A stretch of DNA of 64,000 nucleotides from Hoplostethus atlanticus (Eukaryota > Chordata > Actinopteri > Trachichthyiformes > Trachichthyidae). The position numbers were made by a program, and so were the translations under genes. The stretch lies in assembly GCA_034670405.1 (NCBI GenBank), contig JAXDDX010000004.1, positions 6,299,001-6,363,000 of the forward strand, written 5' to 3'. This document shows positions 11,997 to 25,370 of the stretch, piece after piece. How positions within the stretch are numbered: position 1 is the first letter of the stretch; every line of letters starts with the position of its first letter. The notes under the pieces were generated by a model. It was not told the DNA's origin. It ran no database searches and saw only the letters and a program-made list of their open reading frames with translations.

Positions 11997-12010
11997 CCCC
12001 TAGAGGGCAA
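11997..12010 (+). promoter_or_regulatory. CTCF-like motif
   Basis: CCCCTAGAGGGCAA matches the CTCF core pattern CCASYAGRKGGCRS at 12 of 14 positions, including the AGRGGGC core. It lies 1.3 kb upstream of the sox11 ATG. Occupancy is unknown. Confidence 0.3.
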
Positions 12011-12869
12011 TCACTTACCCTTTTGAAACCCTCCCCCCACCCAGCCACCGTATTTTCCCCAGCTGGGGCTTATGAAGTGTCTCTACTGATACAGAGAGAG
12101 AGGGAGATAGAAAGGCAGGGAGAGTATAGGAGGGAGAAAGGGAGAAAGAAAGAGGGACAAGGAAGAAGAGGGACAGAGGCAGTTTGAGAGAGATAGACCC
12201 TTCTCTGTCTCTGTCTCTCTCCCAGACAGAGATAGGGCTGAAATGCTTTATCATGACCACCCTGTGCTGATTAAGCCTTATCAGATATATGTGCCGCAGC
12301 AGGAGTCTCAGGAGGTTGCCGCATGCACTTGCATGTTTCACTGTCAGCATGTTTTTTTTCTGATGGATTCATTTGAGCAGCATTTGATCCTCTGATCAGC
12401 ACAGACATGGGCAGAGCAGGTTATTTTGAATGAATTGATAGCAAGATATCATATTTAGGTTGTGTTTGCAAGCACATATTGGCTGTGTGTCTGCATGGCA
12501 TTCTAAGAAATGTTTTTGGTCTGCAGTGCTTGAAAACCTGACGTTCCACTTGAAGGATGATAATTTACTTTTACTGTTTTATTCTGTTCTGTCACTTTTA
12601 TTCCAAGTAGCACTTATTCCTGGAGTAATACAAGGACTACAGGAATAATACAAAATATTTTCATGATTTCTTCAGCCATATCGTACAAAATGATTGCATA
12701 TATGAACGAGCGAGCTTGACCCTGGTTGTCCTCTGTCCCCTGTCTGAGGGAGAAAGATGCCTCAATTCTAATTGTACTTCTACAGCAGAGAGAGACTTCA
12801 TCTTCTGTGTTCGTGCACACATATCTCCCCCCAGCCTGCTCCGAGCAGCCCTATCTCTTTATATGATGG

Positions 12870-13000
12870 TTCCATGCAGGACATGAATCACAGGACTGCT
12901 TAATGATGAGCATGTAGGGCGGCTGTCCTGCTCATTAGCATGGCTCATTATTGGCTGTGAATGAGGTGCTGGTGTCAGCCCATCCACCAGCCTATGAGTC
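12870..13000. promoter_or_regulatory. Candidate regulatory block with clustered TAAT motifs
   Basis: Repeat-free stretch in which the word GCTCATTA occurs twice (12930-12937 and 12943-12950). An inverted relative, TAATGATGAGC, lies at 12901-12911 and a TTGGC NFI half-site directly follows. Closely spaced TAAT cores are typical of homeodomain-bound enhancers. Function is inferred. Confidence 0.3.
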
Positions 13001-16000
13001 ATCCTAGGGAGGGTCTCAGCGCCATGCCTGCCTCACACAGATGCACCCCCCCCCCTCTCCCCTGTTGCCTCATTCAATGACTGCGACTGTGATCTATGTG
13101 AGTGAATAGGAAGTTGTGGGATATTGATACGTGTTGTGTTTTTATTCATTTAATTTTCACTCCAGAGATTAAAAATGATTAAACGGAGAGCTGCATTATC
13201 ACTATGTAATTTCTAATGCCCTGTGATTTCCAATACCCCCGAAGGCGGATGTGTTAATGCTTATTTGCCGCTTTTTCGTGTCAGGTGAGAGGACATTTTT
13301 ATTCCAGAGCGATGGAGTGTTGAATTAAGCGATGGTTTTCATGTAAGAGCATTGAAAGAGAGTTTCAGGAGAAACAATCCCCCTTGCATTGCTTATCTAA
13401 AAGCCCCCCCCAAAGCAGCTGCTGCTCTCACAAAGGGCCAGTGAAGCGTTAGATCAATACTAACCCTGGCTAGAGGCTATCTGATGCTCAAAATGCATGG
13501 ATCCATCTCCTCTGCATAGCCCTGAGACAGGTGTGGACTTCTGGAAGCCGCTATCTGATGGCTTCACAATGGGTAGGGGGGGTAGGGGGGGTAGGGGGGT
13601 GGCTGAAGGGGATGGGGGGTTGTTTTGGTAGCACATAAAAACGCAAATTAACTTTTTACTTGACAGACACATTCTTGAATATCCTATGTGCTCGGGTTAC
13701 AATGTTTATTGCCATGCAGTGAATTGGTGTTTTTCCAGCCCGTATAGTGAAGTCACTTAATGGTAATCTGGTGCTATGCATAGCATTATGTGTAACCAGT
13801 TCCAGCAGTTTGCAAGTAGTATCAGGTAAGCCTTGCAGACCTGCAGTCCCCTTCTATCAAGCGCTGAGGCTGGAGGTGAAACCTGATATCCAGCTTGTGA
13901 ATACAAAGATTTATAGTTTGTACGTTAGTCGCCAGTTACTCTGACCCATAAGTTGTCTAAAGCGCTGAGATGAAGCTGAAACAAGCCATGCCCGCTGCCC
14001 GGCTGCGTCTCCGTCTCTGTCGCTGTGGTCTCATTACTCAAGGAACACACAATCTTCCTCTCTCTCCCGAGATAAGAGAAGCTTTGACAATGAGGAGGAT
14101 CTCACAGCAGTTTGGAGGTTGTTGTTTTACCACTTAAGTGTTTGGTGCCCCCAAGGCCACTTTTTTTTTTTTTTTTTGCCCTGTTGTTGCTTTACATTCT
14201 CGACTCAATGCAAATGTATCTCCGGGGTGTCAGGTTCTTTGTTGACCTCCTTGATGTGGCCTCTGTCTCTCAAGGTCTGATGCTTAGCGGATACTTGAGA
14301 CTGGAGTGTCTTGTCGTGAATGTAAACAGCTGATGCCGGAGTACTGTGCTGGAATGTTTGTCACAGGGACACACAAAAACAATCAGAGGCCAAAGCTTTC
14401 CGGCATCCCGTGTGCACTTGTCCTTGCAACAACACCGGTTTCATTTACAGGGGCCAACACTATTCTGAATTCAGTCCATGGATGCATTGCATTGAATTAT
14501 GTGCTGTCAAATACACAGCAGTCCAAATGATTAACCATAGAAATTAGAGTGCCCCGCTTTCAATGACTGTGTTGTTTTTAGATAGGAGCTAAAAATGTCA
14601 GATTATGAGTTGTTATGCAGAACGTGTTGCAAGAAACAGAGCGACTGGACACTCTCTCTAGTAACAATAGTATATTTGTCTCACCCCATGATCAAATCCA
14701 GCAATCTCACCGGTGAACATTCAGTCAACCCCTCCAGCAGGCAGTGAGCACCAAAGATCTTCACAGACTTTGCACATATCAGCTTGCTAAGCATGCTAGC
14801 CCCACTAAGTGATGCGTGTAGATCTGTGTGGGTGCAGGGCGCAAGTACATTTGTAACTGAATACCCACTGACTGAGGTCACCATGTGTGTCTGCAGACGT
14901 GGGGTATGAGAATTCGGTGGTACAGTAGTGGGCTGCACATAACTAGTCTCGATACAGGTGACGACTGTTGGAATTCTGTAAGAAAACACGAGGAGTTTCC
15001 TGTCTCCGTTCCTAGCCTTTCCCCCTCTCTCCATAGTGCTCTGCAGTACTCTGCCCTACTAACCAAGGGGAATCCACTGAGGCCTGGAGGAGATGACATC
15101 ATCCTAGAGCAACTCTGGCTTACACAGCACAGTGTGTTCTGCACTAATCATATTGCCATGTCATTCCCCATAAGCTCTGTCCATTTAAATCCTTTAATTA
15201 TATACCAGCAGCAGTGAAGCGGTGTTTACTGTACGAGTCCGGTGTACCTAGTTTTGTATTGTACACTGTGTCTTGTGCTAATAAACTTGTGTGGAGGAAG
15301 AGCCCTCCAGGCGCTCACAACCACTGTAATGAGAGCGTGTTTAGTCTGGAGACTGTGTAGGACTAATGCTGATGGATTGTATGGCTGCAGGTCAGGTCTT
15401 GCTCTCACACACACACACACTGGAGGAGACTATAGAAAGAGCAGGGGAAAGTTTCATTTGCAGGACAGGACTGTTACATATACAGCACTATGATAATGTT
15501 AACATTGTATTGCAATGTTAATACCAAATAGATGAACCTTACTAGTCATAATAATACAAAGTAAGGACACTGTTTTTAAATACTGTCCCAGGATTTAGTG
15601 GTGGGATAGTAGAATGGTTAATCATCAATAAAAGCCAGCGGCTGTGGTCAAACATATCGCCAAAACAAGCAGCATAACAACAGTCATGGTGAAATAGATC
15701 TGTTTATCACATTTCACTGAAACAGTTGATTTCCAAGAAGTAAGCGACTGTTCCCACTGAGGCCGTGCTTTTCTGCTCCCATGCTGGCCAGCCCAGACTT
15801 GCCCCCCTCACAAGATAAGATAGTGTTGACTACAGGCCAGTCTGTGTAGAGACTAGCGAGGGGCCTCCAGTGTGCTTAGTCACCCTCAGTCGCATCCTGT
15901 GCTCTGAAGTTTTACTGGTTTATGATCTTTGCACCACCAGTCGAATAGTGACAGTTCAAAGCAGCATGACAAATCGAGAATCCATGCCTTTTGGGCAGAT

Positions 16001-19000
16001 CTCCGTCAGCACTGTGTTAAATTATTATTAGTGGGTAGACCTAATGGATAAAGAATTAAAGTTAAAGTTTGATAGTTTTGTTTTCTATCAGGATTAATGT
16101 ATGATGACACTGTGGTTTCGTCTGTTCTTGATAGTTTACTGCCACATTCCTTGTATTAATATTGGGGTTCATTTATTACTGTAAAACGTAATGTAATAAA
16201 GTAATGATTACACAAAGGCAATTGTACCAGACGCAGAGGTACGTATCTGTCTGCAGCGTTGGCACTGCACATATTGAGTCCTTTTATTTCACAGATATCA
16301 CATTTGCCCCATCTTATATGTTTATGTAATAACCACATGGAATAAATCAAAATAAGCTAGGCCCCAAAAGCAGTTTTTATTTCTTATTGTTATAAAAGTT
16401 GTTGTAGTAACCAAACGTCAACATGTAGAGTATATATTAATCATAGGAAAACTAATGCATGAACTTGATACTAGGCTTGACCAGGCTTCCTGGTCAATCA
16501 TCATTTGCAATGTACTTTTTCAATTATGGTTGAATGACCTCATGTCAAGAGCAGAGATTGAGTCACCCGCTAAAACATGGTTGGACAAAAACACCATTGC
16601 AGCAATCAACTGAATTCATCAAGGCTTTAACCTTGAAAACAAAAACAAGACAAAATGGACCCAGAGAGAGACAAACACCTGGAAGCAAATCTCAGCATTC
16701 ACTCTTGTTTGAACAGTGACCAGATAAGATAGCGCAAAGGTATCAGCACAAGATGGATTCCCTGGGGTGTCCCCAGGAGGGGTTTCATCAATGTAGTGGG
16801 AGGGAGAAAGAATCAATCCCTCAAACCACATGCAATGACATATAACCACCGAAAACGGAAGTGAATTTAGCAGCTTCATTCTGTCAAAAGTGCGTGCTAG
16901 TTCTCAAAGCAGTACGTTGAAAAGGAAAAGGAAGAAAAGAATCATTGTCCCAGCACAGCGATAAAACATTCAAAGTAAACATTGGATGACATCATAAACA
17001 TAATCACGATCATGGGGGCCAGCATACAAACATACATCTGGCCCAACTGTGGGGATCTTGCACACCAATCAAAATCAGATAGAAGAAGATAGAGTTTTCT
17101 TTTTACATTTTGACCTCAAAACAAGAGGAAGCATTATAGATTGTATATTGTCTCGCAGGTATGTTTGAAATGTCAACACATGTCTGTACAGAAGGTCGTT
17201 TCAATGCCGGGTGTGTCTCATGTAAACTTTTCCTCAAAGAGCTTTATGTACTGAGTACCACTCTGAAGAGACCAATGGCACTACTGAAAAAGAGGAAACT
17301 TCATTGGTCATGTCTCTTCCTTTTTACTTGACATTACATATGCACATATAGACTGGTATTTTCCCCTGCATTCCTTCCATATCAGAGCCTCAATATGTCC
17401 TCTCCATATAGTAACTCGCTGCCCTTTCCTTCATGTCTCTTAAGGATTTCTTAGACAGGCTTCGAGAAAGATTTTCATAAATGTCCTCTTTTGCAAATCC
17501 TCCACATCTCTCTGTATGCGCTAAGAGCTATCTCTAGCTTAACAGTAAAGGTCACCGGAGGAGACTTACGGATATAGGAAAGGCTAAGCTGTGTGCATGG
17601 GAGAGTGTTTAACAACTATCTAGAAATCAATAATAGACAGTTAGGTAATGAGTGTGGCAGATCACAGGACTAACTCAAGTGTGGCAAAGCTTTGGTGCTT
17701 TTGCAGACTTTGTTTGGCCTCTTTAATAAGATATCTTTACAGGGTGAACTGGTCGAGGTTCTGGAGTCTGGAAAGTTGTGGAATAACATAAATATACAGC
17801 AAGTCAAGTGTTGGATACTGTAGATATGTGTCAGTTGTCACATTGCAGCGTGATTAGACATTTCTTAGGTTAATATTTGGAAATAAATGTATTTTGCTTT
17901 GTATTTTCCTAAGAACTGAGGTAGGCTTTCTACTTGCACATACAATATAACTAAAAGTCCAATATAGTCAACATACAATCTCATATTTATTATTGCAATC
18001 TCATGGGGTCTCTTTAGATGGGGTTCCAGTGTCAGGATTACAAGATGAGACCTGTGCAATAATTCAGATAATGAACAGGAAAGCAAAGTTTGGAGAAACC
18101 AAGGAAAGAATGAATTTAGTCGAGCAGATTAGCTCTTCTCTTATTTCCGACATTTCCTCTTTGATACCTACCTACACTAATCTCATTATAAGTGTCTGTC
18201 AAGTATACACGACGATTCAGTTTAGCTAGGTAGAGTTTCCTGCTCCCTTTACATGCTCAACCCTCTTCACCAAAGCACAAGAGAGCCTCCTGTGGAATAG
18301 TCATTGGCTAACAAGGGGAAAAGAGAATCAAGGTCAGCACTTTTGATCATTTCAAACCCTGACCGACGGAAATTGTTTAAACGTGAACTTGTTTTCCTTG
18401 CAAATGCGTTCAGTGTGACGATGGCAGTGTTTAATGGTGTAATGACCCAAGAGGCTCACCGTTGGTGCTCGGGGCTTTCCTGGTGAAAAGTAGCAATAAA
18501 CATCTGTATTCAATAAATACTCACATTCCGTGTTTATTCCTTTTCGGAGGGTTCGCTAGATTATTCTTTTTTTTTGTGAAGCGATGTTGTAAATTCAGGT
18601 TGGTGATGTTTTGGTGGAAACAGGCTCCTCCTTTGGCGCCCAAGGAGTTAGCATCCCCCTAAAAGTTTAGTATAACCATTGTTATAAAGCATTGTGGTTT
18701 CATATAAAATGATTAATATTGAAGAGGAAGAGGACCGAACAGTCTTCCAGATGAACCTGTAGAGGACACAGTACATAATTAGTGCCTTGTTAAGTGGGAA
18801 GATGCATTACAGTGTGCTTATGATACCAGAATAAATTGTTTGCTAACAGAACATAATGATTTTCCACTCACTAATTGTGCTTTGTGTAAGAACTGCACCT
18901 CCCTTTTTCTTTTAACACGTTTGCACAAAATGGGGAAAAACATCCCGAGGCGTTATTTCTGAACTACTTTTATATAACAAGACGATCGCATAAATATTGC

Positions 19001-19790
19001 ATTGGCTCTCCGTCTCCAGCGCGGCGCACCGCCTCAGATAACTGGTGATATATATGTAACTTCCAAAGCCACACCAGAGAAGGTGCCCAAAATAGGCTTC
19101 AAACTAACTGTCTAGATTCATCCTGACCCCTTTGCGATCTTTATCTGTCCATCACTGGGGTAAGCTCACCATTGAGGATAAATACTGTGAGAGGACTTAA
19201 AGGACAAGGAAGACCAGTACCTTAATCATGTCTAATCCCTGCTAGCTAGACATGTCTTGGGGGGACACGGGATGGACACATCACCCCAATTAGCAGTAGC
19301 CATAGCTTTAAAACCCTTGTCATTAGGAGCACATAACCTTTCTGTCACTCACCGGAGCTGCAGACCCTGTTTAGTGCACTTTTACAATTTGTCACATTTA
19401 TGCACAACAAAGGCTTTGAATGCATGGCAATGTACACACACATGCACAAACACACACACACATTCAGACAGCAAATGGTGGCACATTAATGCAACTCCTA
19501 CAATTTTCAGTGAAGCAAATTGGACGTACGACATGTTGTCTGCGGGTGTGTACTTTCAAGGGGCTGACTTCCTCTAAGCATTAATGTATAAAGACAGGGT
19601 TGCCCAAGCCGCAGAATGCCTGTAATGTTATGCCATGTCAACTAGCACAATGTACTAGAATTACACCGCTGGAAGAAACATGCATTTTAGATACCTTTCT
19701 TTTCATTAATGAAAGATAGGGAGCGTGTACATGCATTTTGAATGTCCATATAACTATCACCTCAGTATGCAGATAGGGTCCCTGGTGTTT
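13000..19790. other. Upstream desert, low in simple repeats
   Basis: No supported gene. It holds the G tract at 13571-13599, a T18-like run at 14160-14177 and short CA tracts at 15407-15420 and 19436-19461. Otherwise it is unique-looking sequence of moderate AT content. None of the open frames (largest 117 codons, at 14681-15034 minus) resembles a known family or has splice or codon features of an exon. Confidence 0.6.
13571..13599 (+). repeat. Short (GGGGGGTA)n tandem, quadruplex-forming
   Basis: Four runs of three to seven G separated by TA linkers. The period is about 9 and the pattern meets the standard quadruplex rule on the plus strand. Confidence 0.75.
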
Positions 19791-20710
19791 CAGCGTGAGA
19801 CGGTCTTCGCAAGGCCTTCGCCGGTAGACAGAGGAGCATTAACCGTTATCTTGGCGAAGGCGCTACCATTAAGCCTGCAACAATAAGAGCAGGGTCAAGG
19901 ATGAAGTTGAATGACAGCTCAGGATGAATCTAATTTTCCAGGGAAGCGATAAAGAGGGGTCTTGTACTCACACTAAAAAGCAGCATAATAATTTTTTTTC
20001 AGCAGGTTTCCCCTACATCTTTTCATTCTTTACCCCATTCTGGAGTGAAGGGGGTCAGATACAAAAGGAGGACAACGACCAAGCTAGTGAGATTGATGGC
20101 GGGGACGAACGGGCCTCGGCTAAATCAAAGCCATTCACCGTTAATGAAAATAAGAGAGAGGGACCCGCACTGTAAATCATCTTACGGTCTAATATATTAG
20201 TGATAATGAATTCACGCTGCCACATTTAACCTTAGTTTTGCAATTCATTATATTTGAGATTAACAAGGGAGGGAACTTAAGTGAACTGTCTGCAGGGAAT
20301 TACAGCCGGGGCCTCATTGTCAATCAAGGATTGTGTTCCGATGTCTTTCATTAGGGTTGGAGGAATTAAATAAGACTTCCTTTTAATGGCGACCGGGCTC
20401 TCCCATTTAACGCTCCTCTTGCTTTCCCAAGATGGTTAACTCTTCATTACCCAAATTAAAGGCATCCATCTCTGTTGGCTCCTGCCACATTGCCATGACC
20501 TCTACCTGTCAAAACTTTCATGTAAGCTCTTGAGTGATGGATGATACCCCCGAACCCCATTGTCAAAATTATCCAGCGACTGTCCAACCCTCTCCGATCC
20601 CATTCAATCCATCTCCCCGGGCTATGTGCCACCAGCCATGATTTAACAATGAAGCTAAAGCGCTAATTCACTCTCATAGAAATTAGAAACTACCTTTTAA
20701 TTATATGCCT
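19791..20710. promoter_or_regulatory. Candidate conserved regulatory interval
   Basis: About 0.9 kb with no simple repeats longer than a T8 run. It is rich in homeodomain and Sox-like words: CATTGT near 20315, CCCAAATTAAAG near 20450, ACAATG near 20647, TTTTAATTA near 20695. A 9-bp inverted repeat, GCCTTCGCC (19814-19822) and GGCGAAGGC (19853-19861), lies at its left end. The texture is that of vertebrate conserved non-coding elements, but conservation was not measured. Confidence 0.3.
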
Positions 20711-21420
20711 GGGAGTGCTCCGAGAGTTCACGAGGATCACCCCCCCCCCAAAAGCTTTTAACTCGGGTTTGTTGGGGAGCCGATCATTTATATTCTTCAG
20801 ATGTGTTTGTTTGAGGGGTCGTTCGACACACCTAGGACCACGGGGAATACGAGGGAGCCATCAGGAATGGGTAAGGAGGTAAAAAATGTTGAGATCAATG
20901 CTCAAATTTGAAGGTCACAGCTGTCGTTAAAGGAGATGATAAGATGGGAAAATACTCTGATGACCCACTGCAGCAGAATATCATCATATTATCAGGCATC
21001 TGGAGTAAGAAATCAGTTTTCTGGTGCTAATAAATTGAATGGTCAAGGGGGACTAGACCAACACTCGCAGTCTGAAAAGCTTAATATATACAGGTCGTAC
21101 TCTGATCGATAGATGATACGCTCTGTGGGTGTTTCTGGTTCAGCTCTGGAATTGCATCATGCCCAACTGTTTACTGTCTTTGTTGACAAAGGAAGCACAG
21201 TTCTCTGAACTTCCTTCCTTTTTTTCCTTCTCTATTTGCATCACCTTCAGACACATGTAAATATTCAAGCGCATGCCACCCGTCATACATAATACATGAT
21301 ATAAGTGGTCCCATTCTTGTCTGACCTCTTGTCCTCCTGCTTCCCTCCCAGACAGATGTAGATAGCGCTCCAGAACCACCTCACTTCCTGAGAAGAGAGT
21401 TATGGCTTCCTGGGAGAGGC

Positions 21421-21468
21421 ACCCCCCATCCCCCCCCGCCCCCCTCCCCCCTCCCCCCCTCCCCCCGG
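21421..21468 (-). repeat. C-rich tract, quadruplex-forming on the minus strand
   Basis: Seven C-runs of five to eight bases separated by single A, T or G-containing linkers. The minus strand carries the corresponding G-runs. Confidence 0.8.
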
Positions 21469-21599
21469 AGCCCCGAGGAGTTAGACAGCTACCTATGGAG
21501 AGGGCACGTCTCTGACTTGTAGACCTGCTCTGAGCTTCTCCTCTCACTTTGAGATCCACCGTGTACCTGTCAAAGGGTCAAGAGGGTACCCTCGGTTCA

Positions 21600-21634
21600 G
21601 ATGACATGACTGTGTTTGTGTATGCCTGGGTATA

Positions 21635-21671
<37 letters not shown>

Positions 21672-21990
21672 CCCGCTGTGACAGATGCCAGGCTGTTTAT
21701 GTGTGAGGTGTGGGAGGAGTGGGTGGGCAGGTGGGTGGATATGCATGTGTTTGTGAGTGCATGTGTGAAGGGAGGTGTGTGTGTGTGTGATTGGGTGGGG
21801 GTGGGATGGGGTATTGAGTGTGTGTAGGGGGGGGGTAGTGGTATAATGCAAGAGTGTGTACTTGTCAGAATGTGCAGACATGCATGTGAATGTATTTGTG
21901 TACGTGGGCATATGTGTGTGTGTGTGTACATGTATGTGTGCGTGTGTGTACCTGCATGCATGTTTATATGTCTGCATAGGATGTATCTGG
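21600..21990 (+). repeat. Long degenerate (TG)n array
   Basis: About 390 bp of alternating TG with interruptions. The core 21637-21670 is pure (TG)17, and further pure stretches lie near 21776-21790 and 21912-21928. Minus-strand frames encode His-Thr repeats only, so they are not genes. Alternating purine-pyrimidine sequence of this length favours Z-DNA. Confidence 0.85.
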
Positions 21991-22083
21991 AGTCAAGTGA
22001 GAACGTGTTACCAGGCTTTTTTAAACACTGAAACCCCAAACTGCAGCCCCAGAATCAGAGCATAACAGATATCAGAGCAGAAC

Positions 22084-22110
22084 GGGGGGAGGGTGAGGGG
22101 GGAGGGGGGG
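22084..22110 (+). repeat. G-rich quadruplex-forming tract
   Basis: G-runs of six, three, six and seven bases with linkers A, TGA and A; a strict quadruplex pattern on the plus strand. Confidence 0.8.
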
Positions 22111-25100
22111 ATGCAACGATGAGCTAATCGTGGCGAAGGAGGTGACCAGCGCTGGTTACAGCTTATTCAGGATTATGACTCAATCACCGAGGCTTATGGC
22201 GCTCAGGTAATTATTTAATCAAAGAGTGGACGTGTCAATAGAAGTCGACAAGAGATTAATTATAAGTCGGGGATGACTTCAACTCCCCGTTTTTTTACCG
22301 GTCCTCTCTCTCTCTCTCTCTCTCCCCCGGCAACGGGAGGGAAAGTTGATGGGATCTCGGTGGAGAGTGAGTGACAGCTCTAGCGGAGCAGGAATAATCA
22401 GAGTGCTATAGTTAACACTCCAACCCCCCCCTAGCACTCGATAGAGATCAATACATTGCTATCCTTGATTAAAAGGTTTAATTAGCTGTATTAAAGCACA
22501 ATAGCACTTAGCGGAGGAGAGAAAACATCCTTTTTCTCTCTCACTGTATGGATCTGTGGGGATCTTTTACATCAGTGTCATGGTGTCATGAGTTAGGCTG
22601 CTGCTGCCGCCGCTGTGTATCAAGCGCTCGCCGAGGCCTCGGGCAATGCGGGGAAGGCTGTCTCGTGTGTGTGTGCAAACCCATACTTGAGTTTGTGTCT
22701 AATGTGAGAAATGTATGTGTGTGTGTGTGTGTTGAGCCTTTTATGACAGCTATAGGAGAAGAAGCAGTGGCAGCGTGGAGATGCTGCATGAGTCAGTCAG
22801 CCTATCCTTAGTATCCTGCTATTATTTATAGCAGGCTGTAGGAGGATGAAAGACACTAGAGGACACTCTCTAATAGTGATCTGCCAACAGCTCTCTAGTA
22901 ATAACTGACAGCTCTGAACCTATAGGGGCTTTTATGTTGGCAGGAATGACCTGATGTACCTTCAGGAATTACAGAGTGCAATGGGTGCAGAATAGACTTC
23001 CTTCCAAACTGCTCCGAAAGTTTATCAATCATGTGATAGTGTTTGACTTTGCTTGTTGAGACACGTGAGTTTAAGCATTTCAATGAGATATAGTTTACAC
23101 GCATGTTTCACCTCTTAGATAAGCACCGGCTTGATATTTCATCTATGTCAGTCTTCCAAACGACCTCCATTCATTCCTGAGCAGAGTGTGGTTTTGGTGT
23201 AACTGGTGCTGATTCTAGGGATTCCTGTCCACGTGTTTTATCCCATCCCGGTGTTTTATTTGGCTGACAAGGGAGCAGGATGTGAGATTTATACCGGCGG
23301 GGAAACGGGGGCAAGTCGAGACACCGCGATGGACACGGTGGTGGTCGACTCCCCGACCGCGTCACCGGAGAGCAGAGATAAATGGTGAAAGGAAAACAAG
23401 CAAGGGGAAGCTGAGTGTTTTTGTAAAAGCTACACGGAAGTTTCTAATTATATTCAGACCTGTAACCTCCGCTGGGAGGCATGTAGGCACACACACACAC
23501 ACACACACACTGACGAACACACACCTTTGCTGAGACCTAACCTCTGTTGACCCCGCAGCCCCCTTTGAGCTAGAACCAAATTAGACGGCTAGAAGACTAT
23601 AATGTCCTTCCTCTTCACCATGGTTAAAAGGTAATCTCTCATTTACCCTGACATTCAGGAGAAATACATCCAGCTTCACTCCAACATACTCCTGTCATTA
23701 AAACATAGAGGAGAGGAGAGGAGAGGAGGAGAGGAGAGGGGAGGACAGGAGGTGGGGAAGTGGGCAGGGCTGTCAGGCTCTGGTAATGTGGAAGCTAAGC
23801 CACAGAGCCCCTGGCCCCAGGCGGGCAGATGGTGGGGTGGGCAGTGTTGGGGCGAGGGCCCCCTATCTGTAATTCTCAGCTGCACTTGTAAGATATGCGC
23901 TATGTATGAAATGTGTTGGCAGGGATCCATGTCCTTCAACTCCCTATGTACCCCTAGCAGCTCCACCCTAGCCAGCTGTGTCTGTGTGAGCTCACTGGGC
24001 TCTGACAGTAGGGATCAAAACAACATGTGAACCAGCCGTGACACCGACCACCATCAAAACAAGTGAGCTGCCATGACAAGACTCCCATAGCTACATCACA
24101 AGGGGGGATAGGTGTGTTGTGGATGTTGCTTTCTGCGTCGGTGTGTCTGGGCGTACAGACGGCGTGGCGACCGCTCTATCAAACACAACGATGGCTAATG
24201 CATTAGTCAGCCGTCGTGTCATACTCTGATGTTGCTCCACACAATTAGCTCTTTGAGCGGCGATGGAAACCAAACGTGAACCAACACGAACCATAGAGCT
24301 TTGTATCCAGGATCAAGGGGAAGCTCAAAGCTCTAGCAAAACTTTGTTACACCTTTTCTTTTTCTTTTTTTTTTTTGAAAGCGAGCGCACACTTACAGAG
24401 ACAAACCCACGTCGAGAGAGTGAATGACAGCGAAAAGAGAGAGAGTGAGCGAGAGAAAGTGAGAGAACAAGAGAGGAAGGGAACAGAGAGAGAAAAGAGA
24501 TGGATACTGATGGTTACCTTGCAACCCATATGGGCCGAAGACAGGAAACGTGTGCCTTCCTGTTTGATTATGTTGGAAGAGAAGAAGCTCAAAGACGGAC
24601 ACGGGACGGCAGAAGTATCAGATGGGCCTGCTGCTTATTTTAACTGTTGCACAGGTGTTGTCAATGAAGAAGCCCATTCATTCATCCATTCAATGCTGAG
24701 GGGATAAAAAAAAAGGGGGGGAAAGAAAGAATAATACAGAGAAAAAAACAATGAGAAAAACATCAAAGCTCCGACAGATGAAGTCTCAATCAATTCCTAA
24801 ATGCCTCTGGACTCAAGTTGTTCCCGACTGAAAAAAAAAAAAAAAGCAAGCTCCATTATAAATCACTGTTATGGAAATGTTTTCCTTTTTTTATTTTTTT
24901 TTTATTTTTTATTTTGCCAGGAGGGTGAAACTCACACAACCTACACAAATACTCTTAATATATATGTACCACATCAAAGACAATCTGTTGTTAACAAACC
25001 TTTGTTTCCCTGTAAATGCAAACAAGTGAGAAGTCATGAATAGAATGGGAATGTTTTCCCTCGGTATTCAATTAGTTACCGGGTTGTTGACCGCTATTCT

Positions 25101-25326
25101 GTCAGTAGAAACACTGTGAATAAGTCTGTAAACCCCCGCACACACACACACACACACTTCACTTCTATCATACTTGAACCGTTCTCTCCTGGCAGTGAGG
25201 CATTGTGGGTGACTGGAACAGATAATCAGTTGTTTAGCTGTCCTCTTCTTCCCACAGGAAAGCGCTGACAGCTTTAGGCCATCAGTGAGGTCAGGTATTG
25301 GAGGCCTGCAGCAGTACCTTGGTGTA

Positions 25327-25331
<5 letters not shown>

Positions 25332-25368
<37 letters not shown>
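25332..25368 (+). repeat. (CA)n microsatellite
   Basis: About 18 uninterrupted CA units. Shorter CA tracts lie 190 bp upstream and 140-180 bp downstream. Confidence 0.95.

Positions 25369-25370
<2 letters not shown>

Larger units (their letters stand above)
11061..12869. other. Proximal upstream region of sox11, non-coding
   Basis: No supported gene. Apart from the poly-G run and the CA tract it contains a CTCF-like motif at 11997-12010 and an interrupted GA/CT-rich stretch at 12090-12240. The open frames here on both strands are low-complexity or lack any family signature. Confidence 0.6.

Noticed and set aside
17918-17940. let-7-like word CTGAGGTAGG
   Set aside because: It diverges from let-7 after the first eight bases and no complementary arm is nearby.
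20742-20830. tRNA-like B box GGTCGTTCGACAC
   Set aside because: No A box or cloverleaf can be drawn around it.
21578-22039. 153-codon and 126-codon minus-strand frames
   Set aside because: They encode almost only His, Thr and Ser repeats read from the TG array.
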